NCBI GenBank assembly: GCA_036250225.1
Contig: JAPZLL010000004.1
Location: forward strand, 620,001-684,000
Reading direction: 5' to 3'
Length of the DNA stretch: 64,000 nt
From: Cercophora sp. LCS_1
Lineage: Eukaryota > Ascomycota > Sordariomycetes > Sordariales > Lasiosphaeriaceae
A program made the translations under genes and the position numbers. Every line of letters begins with the position of its first letter. Positions within the stretch are counted from its first letter, which is position 1. Below are positions 1 to 11,767 of the stretch, in pieces. A model generated the notes under the pieces. The model was not told the DNA's origin, ran no database searches, and was given only the letters and a program-made list of their open reading frames with translations.

Positions 1-1322
1 GGCTGAGGGGGTGGGCGGTCGCAGCTGACTGAAGTCTTCGCCTCACATTGCCTGAACAGGGCGTTCTTTCGAAGGATGACTTCTAACCTTACCCAGTCAT
101 TTTGGCTGTTTTGTTCGTGTTTCCGGAAGACGAACTCGGTTGACAGTGCCCTCCTATGCCTCCTTGTGTGACTCGAGCCCCCAAACATCTCCAACAGGCA
201 AAGCGGCCGCAAGAGAATACGACGGTTACTAGGGCATAGCCTCTGATGCTCTAAGATAATCCGCAGATGGCGCCTAGAAGCTCGTCTAGTAAGATCGCCG
301 GCGTCGCGGCTCGAAACAAACATCAACTCAGCGCTGACGGGCCTTCCAAGACCGTGAGATGTGGGAAGTGTATCATATGCAAGAAATCCCCTGGTAAACC
401 CACCGGTCGTTCCCGAACCTCACTCTCACCAGGTCGCGCTTCGAAGGTGCCATGGAGCTCCTATTGGGGCCCGCAGATCAGCGTTCACGGCGTTTTGACT
501 CGATGACACGGATGCAGCGGGGAGAAAAGTTGCAGTGGGAGACGCGATCACACCATGCCACTTGGCTCGGTGCTTGTGACAGCAGCGCAGGCCTCGGTGC
601 TGCTCCTCTCTAGCCCAGCAAGCAGCAGCATGACCAACATCCCACACAACCCCTCAGGGGTCCTGTCGTGCTCGTTGCACCACAGAACAAGATGTGTCGT
701 GAGACGTGGTGCCTGAGATCGGCGTAGGTCGGAAAATTCTGTTGTACCTTTGGGAACTGGAAGCCATAGTATCCACAGATAAGTCGCGGTCCGAATGCAC
801 CACGCCAACAAGCACCAAGGCGTTCGTCAACCTACCGGTTGTGGGTTGGGAACTAGCGGATCATGCCGTCAAAAACATCGACCAACGGTCGCTTCCGTTC
901 CCGACAAAGGCGGTGAAATTTGAGAGGAGAGACTTCCCCAGCTGGTCTGTGCCAAATATGGCAGAAAAGATTTTTGTGCCCCTCCCCCACCTTCACTTGG
1001 GCGAAATGGATGTGGCCATGGGGCTCGCGTAGCACTCGATAAAGCTGACCTTCAGGCGATTGTCCACTTGGCCGCTCCATCGGATGCATGTGGCCGAAGG
1101 TCGGATCCAATTGCACGCCGTAAATTTCTAAAGCACCACGGCATCAAACACCTCTCCGGTCCGCCTTTCCTCAAAGGACCAGACTGCATCTGCGCGATTG
1201 AGCCCTTGACCGAATCAGATCCCCAACCCTCATCCCAAGTTCTTTATCCAAGACGTGGACACCGCCTTTGCTTTGCCGTGTGTATTTCCCCGCTACCCAA
1301 CGACCTGGACCCCAAGTAATTC
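1..1322. other. Intergenic, no gene recognised
   Basis: No open frame here has the codon character, splice pattern or family motif of a real gene; the frames are short and overlap on both strands. The right part probably carries the distal promoter of the DAHP synthase gene at 1665. Confidence 0.5.
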
Positions 1323-1329
1323 TGAGTCA
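1323..1329. promoter_or_regulatory. Cpc1/Gcn4-type site TGAGTCA
   Basis: A palindromic TGAGTCA lies about 336 nt upstream of the DAHP synthase start codon. In fungi this is the binding site of the bZIP regulator of amino acid starvation (Gcn4 in yeast, CPC1/CpcA in filamentous species), and aromatic amino acid genes are classic targets. The site is seen directly; its use here is inferred. Confidence 0.55.
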
Positions 1330-1664
1330 CTTCAAAGTACGGAATAGCTCCCTCCATTTCCTGTTCGCCTGCCCTCTTTCGACGACCCACCACCACCCTT
1401 GTTCCTATAACACAGGCAACTCCCAGTCTCCAGACTTTCGGGGGCCCTCTCCTTCTCCATTCTTGATCTTCCATCCGATTGCTTGGTTCCGTTGGGCTCC
1501 TCGACCTGGTCACACCTTCCGTCTTTCGGCGTCTTGGCTCCTCCGCCACCACCATCAATCTTTTCAAGGCCCAGTTATCCTCCAGAATTGGTAAAATACT
1601 TCCTAAAGCTCACTTACAGTCTTTTCACTCGACTTATCTAATTCATTCAAGACCGTTCTTCAGA

Positions 1665-3004
1665 ATGCCGGGAATCGACATGGCGCCCCTCGTTGCGGAC
1701 GATATGAGAGGTATGCATCCCTCCCCTTTCTTGACAGTCGGCGGCGGTCCAATTGGCATAATGGAGAGCCCTCGGCCCCCCGATTTGGAGTGGACCAGGA
1801 GCCTGGGAAACGGCTCTTCTTCGAAACGTTAGCATGATGGCGCTGACTTTGTCCTCAGTCCTCGGACAGGACCCTCTGATCCCTCCCGCCCTTCTGATCT
1901 CAGAGATCCCAATGCCAGATGCGGCACTCCAGACTGTCGTGAAGGGTCGCCGAGATGCTGTCAGTGTCATTATGGGACGGAGTGATCGCCTTCTGGTGAT
2001 CGTCGGGCCGTGCTCCATCCATGATCCTACTACTGCCATCGAGTACGCCAACAGACTCAAGGCTCTTTCCGAGAAGCTCCAGGACGACCTCGTCATCATT
2101 ATGAGGGCCTATCTCGAGAAGCCACGGACGACGGTCGGGTGGAAGGGCCTGATCAACGACCCCGATATCGATGAGACGTTCAAGATCAACAAGGGCCTCC
2201 GCGTGTCAAGGCAACTCTTCCGTGACCTGACCTCGGCCGGTGTGCCCATTGCGAGCGAAATGCTCGACACCATCTCCCCTCAGTTCCTCGCCGACTTCAT
2301 CTCAGTTGGTGCCATTGGCGCGCGCACAACCGAGTCCCAGCTCCATCGTGAGCTGGCGTCCGGGCTCTCGTTCCCAGTGGGCTTCAAGAATGGCACTGAC
2401 GGCAACTTGGGTGTCGCCATTGATGCTATCGGTTCCGCTGCTGCCAAGCACCACTTCATGGGAGTCACGAAGCAGGGACTTGCTGCAATCACCCGGACAT
2501 CCGGTAACCAACACGGATTCGTCATCCTCCGAGGCGGCACCAAGGGCCCCAACTACAGCAAGGAGCACATCAAAGAGGCCAAGGAGACCCTCATCAAGAA
2601 GGGGCAAAAGCTTGCGATTATGGTTGACTGCTCGCATGGTGAGTAGACTCGGCGCAAGAGACGCGGTGAATGTGCTAACCCCTCCAGGCAACTCCAACAA
2701 GGATCACCGCAACCAGCCCAAGGTTGCCGGCGTCATCGCCGAGCAGCTTCGCGAGGGCGAGACGGCCATCATCGGTGTCATGATTGAGTCCAACGTCAAC
2801 GAGGGTAACCAGAAGGTCCCCGCAGAGGGTCCCTCGGCGCTCAAGAAGGGTGTCAGCATCACGGACGCCTGCATCAACTGGGAAGATACCGTCGCCGTGC
2901 TGGAGGATCTCGCCGCTGCCGTACGGGATCGCAGAAAGCTGGTCGGAGGCGCCATCAACGGCGATGAGTCCACGCACAAGACGACCACGTTGGAGGAAGA
3001 CTAA
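1665..3004 (+). CDS. 3-deoxy-D-arabino-heptulosonate-7-phosphate (DAHP) synthase
   Basis: Catalyses the first step of the shikimate pathway, condensing phosphoenolpyruvate with erythrose 4-phosphate. Exons 1665-1710, 1859-2638 and 2688-3004 give 380 residues, normal for the fungal class I (AroFGH/Aro3/Aro4) enzyme. Hallmarks are DPLIPPALLISEIP near the N terminus, the VGPCSIHD loop, RAYLEKPRTTVGWKGLINDP, GARTTESQ, GFKNGTDG, and the metal and substrate region DCSHGNSNKDH, which is completed only by splicing out 2639-2687. The 46-nt first exon (MPGIDMAPLVADDMR) joins in phase 1 to VLGQDPL. An in-frame ATG at 1834 lies inside the first intron and is not the start. Whether it is the Phe- or Tyr-inhibited isozyme cannot be told by eye. 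A TGAGTCA site upstream suggests cross-pathway control. Confidence 0.95.
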
Positions 3005-3471
3005 GGTGTTCGCCATCGATGGGGAAGCGTGCGTTGAAGAGCCCAGCGCACTCGGAAATGGTTGGTAGTTGAACGGTTTGCTAGGTCATGGCGGAACAAT
3101 TTTACGACTGGAAAATAAAAGGAGGGGGTTTCTCTCAAAATGGATGACGGGCTTTGGATTACGGGAGGCGGAAAACGTACCTGCGGCGTGCATCGGCGGC
3201 GTAGGGGAAAGGGGGGTTCGCAACAGGGACAGGACACTTCCTGTATAGTCCTCCGAGGCAAGCTTTGTAGTATGTTCAGGGCGAGTATCGCCTCGCCATA
3301 AAAGCACGATGGTAATAATAGAGGCCTATTAGTCGATGCCCCTTTTCCGCGCAAGCAGCGCGACATCAGGCTGTCCAACCTCAGTGATATGCGTCCGTAT
3401 CCAAGACCCATGGTAAACCCCAACCATATCAACATATCAACGCTAAACGCCATCCCAATGTAGTTCCAATA
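3005..3471. other. Convergent 3' intergenic region
   Basis: Lies between the 3' ends of the DAHP synthase gene and the minus-strand gene ending at 3472. A minus-strand frame of 150 codons (3001-3453) has no family signature and is probably UTR. Confidence 0.5.
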
Positions 3472-4023
3472 TCAGTGTCGGCCCTGCGTCGCTTCCACCG
3501 GAGTATACCCGCCCCCGTCCCTCCTCACGAACCCCCTCCCGTCTCCCCCAAGGCGCCCAAACACCCCCTTTCCCTCACGCAGCTCCATCAGCTTCCTGAG
3601 CCCGGCGGCGCCCAACAGGCCTGCTGTCCCGAGAATGAATCCCCACACGATGATCTGATCCTTACGGCTATCCCGCTGGAAACAGTTGGTCACAACATCC
3701 TTCTCCTCGGCGTTCTTGCAAATAGGCAGGTTGTAATCCAAACAGAATGCCTTGGTGCACTGCTTGCACGAGGCTGTGGAGGCGCGCAGCGCATTATCGC
3801 CGGCCGGAGGGGGATTATCGCGCTTGGGGCCGAGGGAGATGATGGTGCTGTTGGAGAAGCAGGTGCACTTGCAAAAGGTTTGGGCGGCTGGTCATGCTCG
3901 TGTTAGCTTGCGACTCTCTCTCTTTTGCCCTAGCAGGAGGATGTGAGGGTGTCTACACGTACAGGCTAGGACGATTGTTATGTAGGTCAATAGCAAAAGG
4001 AGGAGAGATATTCGTCGTGCCAT
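3472..4023 (-). CDS. Small cysteine-rich single-pass membrane protein, conserved in fungi
   Basis: Exons (minus strand) 4023-3963 and 3887-3472, separated by a 75-nt intron (donor GTACGT), give 158 residues. The N terminus is a signal peptide (MARRISLLLLLLTYITIVLA). A Cys-rich lumenal or extracellular part follows, with the motif CKCTCFSNSTII, then CKQCTKAFC, a further Cys (LPICKNA) and TNCFQRDS. After that comes one membrane span (IIVWGFILGTAGLLGAAG) and a Gly/Arg-rich tail. The motif order matches a conserved fungal family that I recall as uncharacterised; no function is assigned. The gene is divergent from thymidylate synthase and shares its 349-nt promoter. A start further upstream (4122) would add a stretch without a signal peptide and is less likely. 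Confidence 0.8.
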
Positions 4024-4372
4024 CTTGGGCATTTCATCTGACCTGAGATTTGTGGTGATGGACGATGGTGTTGCGAGCCTTGGCGGTCGGCTGGATGATG
4101 ACCAGTTGCTTGCTTGCGCCACAGTTTGTGGCCGCCCAGCGACAAAAGCCGAGAGAGGGTGTGTGGCAAATCGGTGGCTGGAATACAGGAGTCAATGCGC
4201 GCCGGCAATTTACCGCGACGCGTCGCATCGCGGGGTCGCGTCTCCCCTGAGCTCGAGTCATCGCAACCCCGCCACTCGCTATCGAAAACTCCAGAACGGC
4301 GACAAACACCAAAATCTCGACTTGCACTCTTGTCCTTTGACGATACTCCAGGATCAGTATACATACAATAAA
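4024..4372. promoter_or_regulatory. Divergent promoter with MCB-type ACGCGT (4218-4223)
   Basis: The 349-nt spacer separates the start codons of the Cys-rich membrane gene (minus) and thymidylate synthase (plus). It contains ACGCGT at 4218-4223 in a CG-rich patch. ACGCGT is the Mlu I cell-cycle box bound by MBF, and yeast thymidylate synthase (CDC21) is a textbook MBF target. The hexamer also occurs elsewhere in the window, so a role here is inference. Confidence 0.45.
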
Positions 4373-5413
4373 ATGACAGTTTCAGAGAGCGCTGCTGCGA
4401 CTTCTGCTGGGGCGTCTAAACCCCCACTCCCCAATCTCGAGGAGCAGCAGTACCTCGATTTGCTTCGGCAATGCATTGAGGAGGGCGAAGAGCGTCCCGA
4501 TCGGTGAGCATATTTATCGCACTGTTGACTCAATCGCTAAAAGTCACACAGCACAGGCACCGGCACCTACGCGATCTTTGCGCCACCACAGCTCAGGTTC
4601 AAGCTGAACCGCGACGGCGTTCCCATCCTCCCCCTCCTCACGACGAAGCGCGTCTTTACCCGCGGCATCATCGCCGAGCTCCTGTGGTTCATTGAAGGAA
4701 ACACGTCCTCGGAGGCGCTCAGTCAACAAGGAGTCAAGATCTGGGACGGCAATGGCTCCCGCGAGTTTCTGGACAAGCGGGGCTTTCCAGACAGAGAAGT
4801 CGGCGACCTTGGGCCGGTGTACGGCTTCCAATGGCGCCACTTTGGCGCTGAATACGTCGATGCAAAAACAGACTACGCCGGCCAGGGCGTTGATCAGCTC
4901 CAGGAAGTGATCAACACCCTCCGGACGAACCCGTTTGACCGCCGAATCATTCTCAGCGCTTGGAACCCCAAGGATCTCCCCAGAATGGCCCTGCCGCCCT
5001 GCCATATGTTTGCTCAATTTTACGTCTCATACCCAAGGTCGTCGCGCGGGGGAGATGGAGCTGCAGGAGACAGCAAGCCCACGGGACACCTCCACTGCCA
5101 ATTCTACCAGCGATCGTGCGACATGGGCCTTGGCGTTCCTTTCAACATTGCCAGCTATGCTTTGTTGACGCACATGATTGCCCACGTCTGCGACCTAGTA
5201 CCTGGGTCGCTGTCGTATGTCATGGGCGATTGTCACGTCTACCGGAATCATGTGGATGCACTCAAGACACAGCTCGAGCGTGAGCCGCGGGACTTTCCAG
5301 AGCTTGAGATCAAGCGAGAAACAGGCGGAAGTATTGACGGGTGGAAGGCTGAGGATTTTGTTATCAAGGGGTACAATCCATACAAGAGCATCGCCATGGA
5401 CATGGCTGTTTGA
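4373..5413 (+). CDS. CDC21: Thymidylate synthase
   Basis: Converts dUMP to dTMP using methylene-tetrahydrofolate. Exons 4373-4503 and 4552-5413, with a 48-nt phase-2 intron, give 330 residues. Motifs in order are DRTGTGTYAIF, the dUMP-phosphate Arg region TTKRVFTRGI, LLWFIEGNT, GPVYGFQWRHFGA, DRRIILSAWNP, the catalytic Cys194 in LPPCHMFAQFYV, CQFYQRSCDMGLGVPFNIASY, GDCHVYRNH and the C-terminal PYKSIAMDMAV. Between the catalytic strand and CQFYQRS there is a Gly/Ser-rich insert of about 20 residues, a usual site of length variation in fungi. The divergent promoter carries ACGCGT, consistent with G1/S expression. Confidence 0.97.
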
Positions 5414-6829
5414 ATGAGATACCGGTCCCAGCGGTCCGGTTTGCCAGGGATGGCTCCCTTTTCTCTTGTAAATACATCGGCGAGGTGTTGGGGTGTTGGG
5501 TAGCATATTCTCTACAAGACGGTTGCGGGCGACCGCGTGAACGTCGTTTCTCCTTTTCGGTTTTGACATGTTCGTCGCGGCTTGAGGAGCCCCTATCTCG
5601 CCCAACCCTGCAGGATTTTGGCGCATTGAGAAACGCCAAACTTTTTTTCCCACTGTGATCGAGGCCTTTGGGTCGCGACATGGAGAAGAAAAGACTCTTG
5701 GTTTCTTTGCATTGCCTGGCATATTCTTCCTCTTTCAAGCACAGGGGGGGGCGCATTTTATTGCAAGGCAGAATGTGGGCAGCTAAATCGCGCATGATGG
5801 CAACCAAAGGAGAGTCGCTTGTGGGATCTGCTGGCTCCCGCCACCAGAGGGGAGACGTCTTGGTACGCCACGCTCGAGAATTCGCCCTAGGAAAACTCAA
5901 AAGGAATGCTGGTGCAACCCGGCAGCTGGGGCGCCTCGAACCACAAATGTCGAACAGGTGGTTTGGTTTAGCGCCGGATTTTACGGTGCGCCAAGTCGCG
6001 GGCCCGACCCGCCGTGCACGTGTGTGGCGTCTCCGCAGCATTGAGTCCAGGCCACTGTCGAAGGGGAACTAATTAGATTTTGGTTCAAGGAAATCACAAC
6101 TCCTTTTTTTGTCTTTTGTACCCAGTTTTTGCCCGTTTAACTCCGTTCCTTAATGTGGTCGTAGCCCTGGTTGGCCCTTAGCTCTACTACAGCATAGCAG
6201 TGTGCCAGGGCAATGTGGGATATACAATTCGCATGTTAGTGGTGCGGGAGGGTTGCTATTTCGAGCTTCCCGTTCATAACCCAGATACTTTATATGGGTT
6301 GGAAAATAGTTTTGGCTTTTTCCACTGATAATTCTGTACGGAATGCTCTTTTTCGGAAGCGCCAACTGCGCTGTGTGGCTCGCTTTTTCGTCAACAGATT
6401 GCCATGATCCCGGCCCCACATCGGATCGGCCCCGGAACCATGCCGATGCCCCACCATCCGGGCGGCTCTGCCACCACCCACTAATCTTCAGCACATTCAC
6501 ACACACATACGTAGCAGTTCAAAGAGGATTCCCCATTCTATCGTTACATCACCATCACTCCACGTCTGCCCCAGCCCATCAGCTGGTCGTGTCGTGGTGC
6601 CCTAACCCCGACCCCGGACGTCCACATGCCACCGAAATAGCAACGAGACCATGGACATCACTACCAAGACGAGAGCCAGGTACCATACTGTGCTTATGCT
6701 TGCGTCATAAGCTGTCTCAACCATTGAGACCTCGGAAGAAGCCAATAGAGCTCAGAACCCAGTCACACCCTCCTCCATCACCGCCAGCTTGGCAATACCC
6801 CGCCCTGCTAGCTCCGACCGCAGGTTGTA
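5414..6829. other. Intergenic, no gene recognised
   Basis: Open frames on both strands (5364-6041 minus, 5668-6072 plus) lack motifs, splice structure or compositional support. The right end borders the 3' end of the decayed transporter. Confidence 0.45.
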
Positions 6830-7960
6830 GCTGAGTACGGTGTTGGCCGAAGCACCGCGCTGTCAAAGATGCCAGCGAACACGAGCAAACCAGTGCTCGG
6901 CGTTTGCTCCGCCGGTCCGAGCACCGCCTTTACCATCATAAGTAGCTGTATGACATGAAGTTAGTCAAGTGATCCAAGAACGGCCGTCTGCCTTCGTAAC
7001 TTGCCACCTGCAACCCGAGGCCCCGACCCATCCCGTTCAGAATTTGAATCCCCACCCACTTGTGGGTTTCCGACGCAGGTGTCAGGCCGGTGTAAAGACC
7101 ATTGCTGATCAGGCGAAAGAAGCCAGCTAAAACGGATAGGCAGGCCGCGTACCGAACTTCCAATGCTACTGAGGGTCAGTACGTAAATGCAACCTTTATG
7201 CCTGCAGGAGACATACCAAGGTATCCGCCGGGGACATTGAATACCAGTTGGGTTCCAGTGCTAGGTGTACAGCATACTCCGGTCGTCGGGGGCGAACGCC
7301 CTCTGACTGCTTGAAAGCACATTGGCAGGTAATATGATTCCACGTAAATGGCTGACATCAGCCCCCACTGTGTAAGTGCGCTAGCCTAGACAACCCTCTC
7401 CCTCAAGATGAAAACGGGCATTAGGGCGTTATCGCCGCGCTTCCGGTTCCATGCCAACTAGCCAAGGAAGAGGAATTGGCCACCGATGAATAAACCGAGA
7501 ATTGGAGCTGAGTCCCAGGAAAGTTTGTTACCTCCAAACTGGAGCACCAAGAGAAGCATCGTTGAAGAGGTCGCGAACAAGGCAAATCCGAAAAGATCGA
7601 GCTCATTGTAGACATTTCGGAGAACTGAAGTGAGAGCCAGCTTGTGTACCTACTCGAGTATTCTGATGAAAAGGAGAGGGAATAAAACGAGAAACCCAAG
7701 CGGGAGATTGATGTAAAAGCACCATCTCAAGTTGTGCACGATGCAAGAGCTCCGCCGAGAACAGGAGAAACGGCCACTTCAACGGGAATTCGTTGTAGAT
7801 TTTCCCGGTCAGTGGCTGCGGCAAGCTCGAAACCACCCGGGCATGGAGCCGTGGGAACTTCCACCGGGGGACGCTCTCAGGGGCGTCGGCCCATGCGGTC
7901 AGTTCGACACCGGCGGCTGGCCATTTTGCTGTGTTGGCGCAGGCTGTGCGGAAAGGTAAG
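6830..7960 (-). pseudogene. Decayed MFS drug transporter (DHA2, 14-span type)
   Basis: Read on the minus strand from about 7960 down, pieces of a DHA2 efflux pump appear in order: SPVLGGALAS (motif C region), RWCFYINLPLGF, LDLFGFALFA, MLLLVLQFGGN, ESYYLPMCFQAVRG and LTPASETHKWVGIQIL followed by GRGLGLQ. They are interrupted by in-frame stops at 7650-7652, 7458-7460 and 7386-7388, and a one-base frameshift near 7722 in the W-R-W-C motif. At least one stop replaces the Trp expected after RVV, a TGG-to-TAG change that is CpA-to-TpA on the other strand, as RIP makes. Two introns, about 7158-7206 and 6951-7015, still look spliceable. The N-terminal third, upstream of 7960, could not be recognised, so the left-to-right limits are approximate. 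Confidence 0.8.
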
Positions 7961-9429
7961 GGTGTTGACAACAGGTGGGCAAAAGCGGAAGAAAGTCAAG
8001 ATATTCCAACATACTTTATCTGGGTCAGGCTGGAACTCAGGTCCGTGGTCAACTGGACGTCAAGGTTGAGCGTGGGCTGTGAAATAGATTCCAAGTTGTT
8101 GGGAGAGGGGAAAATCTCAACGTTTGTAAATGCTAGCTGGCTGGCCGGATCACACTTGGGAGGAGCAACAAACCAAAGTAGGCCACATGGAGTGCGCCTT
8201 CCATTCCATCTTCTTTTCCTAGCACCATAAATCCTGCTCCCCGAACGTGGCGAAAATCTCATCCAGGATGATCAGACACGTTTCCCACATTGGAACCCCA
8301 ATGTCTATCTTTGAAAAACTTTGAGGATCTCATTAGGCTCACGAATGGACCTTTGCGGTTCCTTTGAAAGAGTCAAGTGTGAATCCCGGTGCTGGGCATC
8401 GCATCCTTGTGACTGCAGACCACGAAAAATCAAACACGGACACCAAGAACCGTCCTACCTGACGCTTCGGGTAAATGATAACGCCTCGGTTGATGCACGC
8501 CATTCCAAATATACGCAATCATCAGCCCTGCACTCTAGCCGAGAATCCTTTTGCCCAACGTGGTTGCGTCGACGATTGGTAGCCAGGGATGTGATCTGAA
8601 GGTGTGGGCCCTTGATGGGAACACTAGTGTCCGATGGAGGCTAGACGAATGCAGTCAATACCTGTGCTCCCAGGGTGGTTTAGTTTCCGATAGGCTCCTC
8701 CGCATGCATGGTTCCTTTGGTGATTGGTAGGCGCGGAACACCCCGACAAAGCTTCAGTGGAGCGCCACCAGACGCCATAGGGCGTGGCAGGGGTCGAAGA
8801 CCAGTCTATCATGGCCCAGGGAATCCTGTTGCCTGCTGGCCAGGTCCCGAGGGCAACGGTGTGGACACAGGGGCGGCAGATGCAGAATAGGAGTCGACGT
8901 GGCGGGGGGCTCGGCCGATCTGGACGGCGACGGAGCTAAGGGCAGGAGCCCGCTCTGTTATGGCAGAGGAAGCAGCAGAGGGGAGGAGCTAACACACGAA
9001 ATCTCTTGGCAGAATCCTTCGGTAGCCCTGCGGGGCACGCTCGCGCCTTGGCCTAGACCGGAATTCCGGTCTCGACCCTGTTGAGGTAGGCCCCGAATCC
9101 CGTCCCGCGTCCCAAGGTCCCAGGGCGGCCGCTCGTGGCTTGCAGCCGAATCCCGCTTCATGGGGGGTGGTTCAACTTGGATGCTCCCTTCCTGCGCGAT
9201 GTTGATCCGTCGCTGTTTGATTTTTCCATTATTTGCTCGACTTTTCCTGTCTGTCGCTCTGAATCCGACAGTCTCGGAATTGCGAAGTCGGTTTTCCACT
9301 CTGTCGACGACGGCCTAGCGCGGAGTTGAGAATCCCGATACACAACACATACAACGACCCTAACCCTCGTTCTTCAATCCCGTCACCCGCTCCGACACCA
9401 CCGTACCTGCCGGTCGCGGGCTCACGACC
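7961..9429. other. Intergenic or unrecognisable 5' part of the transporter relic
   Basis: Frames on both strands are short and broken. The expected first transmembrane helices of the DHA2 pump could not be aligned by eye. The right end is the promoter of the Zn2Cys6 gene. Confidence 0.4.
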
Positions 9430-11704
9430 ATGATGGACGCCCTTGTGAGCACCCTGGCAAACGGCACTCCAGCACCCTACGGCAAGGCATGCACGAACTG
9501 CGTGCGGGCCAAGTGTCGATGCATCTACCGCGTGGGGGGGCCTGACTGCGAGAGGTGTGTATCACGGCAGGAACGGGATTGGGGGCCTCGCTGTCGTACG
9601 GAGTTGCGCCTTCCGCGCCGGGACGGTGCCACGGCGGGATTACGCCCAAAGCTAACCAGTTGTCAGATGCCATCGCCTTGCCAAGGAGTGTATCGCTTCA
9701 GTCTCGGTCCGCAAGCGCAACGCCCGACGACCCCATGTCTCCCGTGCGGCTCAACTCGAGGAAAAGCTTGACGATCTTTTTTCGCTGCTACGTAACCAGA
9801 CGGCCCCCACATCCACGGCCCATGCTCCGCAAGCTCCGGGCTCGTCCGGAGTCTCGGTTGATTTCCCAGGCCTCGCAGTCAACGGCTACCCACTTGATAG
9901 CCAGGCCATCGACCCCGGCATTGGCACCCCGGCACCGAGCCACCACTCGGGTGGCAGCCATGGCGAGGACGACATCTTCGTGCCGGCCCGCACGCGGTGC
10001 AAACCCAACAAAACCCGCGCAATCACGGGTCCCGACGCGCTGCTCGCCCACGTTTTCCAGCCGCAGTACGCGTTGGAGCAGGAGTACGGTTCCGAGCACT
10101 ACCCGCTGGGCCAGCACCAGCCGACTGCTCACGAGGCCGAACAAAATCTCGAAGCGTTTCGAAAGTGCTTCCTTGTCTTCCTTCCCTTCGCCTACATCCC
10201 GCCCACCATGACGGCCCGACAGCTCCAGCAGCAGAATCCCTTTTTCTGGTACAACATCATGGCAGTGACGTGCAAGAATGCGGACCGGCAGCTGCTCATG
10301 AGTGACTTGATTAAGAAATACATGGCGCAGAAGGTGGTGATTGAAAATGAAAAGAGCATGGACCTGCTCTGGGGCCTGGTGACGTTTATGTCGTGGTGAG
10401 TCCGAGAACTCCAATTCCGAGCTCCACCAGGGAGGCGTACCCGGGACGGCGTGATTTGCCAATGTGCTGACGGATGCGTGCGCAGGGCACAGTACCAACG
10501 CAAGGAGAAACCCTGCTTTTCTCTCCTCACATCGCTTGCCAAGTCCCTAATATTCGATTTCTGCTTGAACAAGCCGCCTCGGCCGCCTGCGGCTGCCATT
10601 TGCTTGGAGGGCCGGGTCGACGTCCCGGCGGGCGAAAGGACAATGGACGAGCGGCGGGCTGTGCTTGCATTATTTTACATCACCTCACAGTATGTTTGCG
10701 CTTCACGACACACCTGTGCTGGCTGCTTCGGCCAGCCCCGGTGGTGGGATGTTGGCTCATTGGCTTACACGGCTGCAGGATCTCCCAAGTGATGAAGCGC
10801 ATCGATGCCCTCACATGGACACCGTCGATGGATGATTGCCTCCAAGTGCTGACTCAGACCCCGGAATGCGAGGGTGATGAGCTGCTGGTAGCTCTGGTCA
10901 AGATTCAACTGATTGTCGAGCAACTGACAAGGGCTGTCTGGCAATCGCCGGACAACACGCCACCGCCCTTCTTCGCGTTGGCTCTCAAGACACAGCTGCT
11001 GGAACTGAAGACTCAATTCCCGATACACATTCAAGAAAACTGTATGTCAGCTCTCAGCGCTCTATGGTGCCATCTCTGACGTCCCAACAGCCACTATCCG
11101 ATGCCACCTGTATTACACAGAGCTTGCCATCCTGCAAAGCTCACAGGCAAAACGAAAGACTCCAAGTGCTTTTGCCCCCGATCTCCATCGCTACGAGGGC
11201 TTTGAGGCCAGCCTGGTTACGGTCAAGCGGTGGTTTGAAGTGCACTTTTCCTTTCCCATTTACATGCATGTTGGCCTTCCGTTCATCCACTGGTGCAACC
11301 TAGGCCACTGCCTCGTCACTCTAACAAGCCTCGCGTTCGAGATTGACGACCCGGCCTGGGATCGACGAGCCGTGAAGGAACGCCTAGACATCTTCAATAT
11401 CATCGACACAGTTATCCGGAGCTTCGACGAGGCGGCCGAGTCGCAACAACGGGAGTCCGGTCCGTGCATGAGCGAGACAGTGTATGCCAAGTGTGCCCGA
11501 CTGTTGAGAAAAACGAAAATGGGATGGCTTTCTGGAGCCGTTGCTGCCGGGCATGGGCTATCACAAGGCATGTCCGTTGTGCCAGGGGATACCTACGGTG
11601 GTCTTGGCCATGGAACACTGGACTCGGTTCTTTCACAATTCCCCGTCGATCAAACCGACGACAACTGGATGGGGGAGTTCTTTGAGCTAAGCTGGGAACC
11701 CTGA
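9430..11704 (+). CDS. Zn2Cys6 (Gal4-type) transcription factor
   Basis: Five exons (9430-9554, 9667-10395, 10486-10689, 10779-11041, 11091-11704) give 644 residues. The binuclear zinc cluster spans residues 21-50 as C-x2-C-x6-C-x8-C-x2-C-x6-C. It starts ACTNCVRAKCRC and is completed across intron 1 (DCERCHRLAKEC). A basic linker (RKRNARRPH) and a short coiled coil (QLEEKLDDLFSLL) follow, then a fungal-specific regulatory domain with helices such as FRKCFLVFLPFAYIPP and LLWGLVTFMSWAQYQRK. The C terminus ends FFELSWEP, a typical acidic-aromatic activator end. Start at 9430 or 9433 (two adjacent ATGs). Nuclear; targets unknown. No biosynthetic cluster adjoins it; the nearest accessory gene is the decayed transporter upstream. 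Confidence 0.9.
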
Positions 11705-11767
11705 GCAACCAATCCGAGTTCATGGACGACCAACTGACGCCCCGCTTCCTCGACGACTTGGCATCTC

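Noticed and set aside
267..506. Short frame with a CxxCxxCKK cysteine cluster
   Set aside because: Too short, and no zinc-finger family pattern fits.
3001..3453. 150-codon minus-strand frame with a hydrophobic start
   Set aside because: Lies in the region between two convergent 3' ends; no family features; the hydrophobic part is too short to argue a gene.
9355..9370. CCTAACCCT-like string as telomere repeat
   Set aside because: Only one partial unit inside a promoter; no array.
9788..10498. 236-codon frame antisense to the Zn2Cys6 gene
   Set aside because: Shadow of the GC-rich coding strand.
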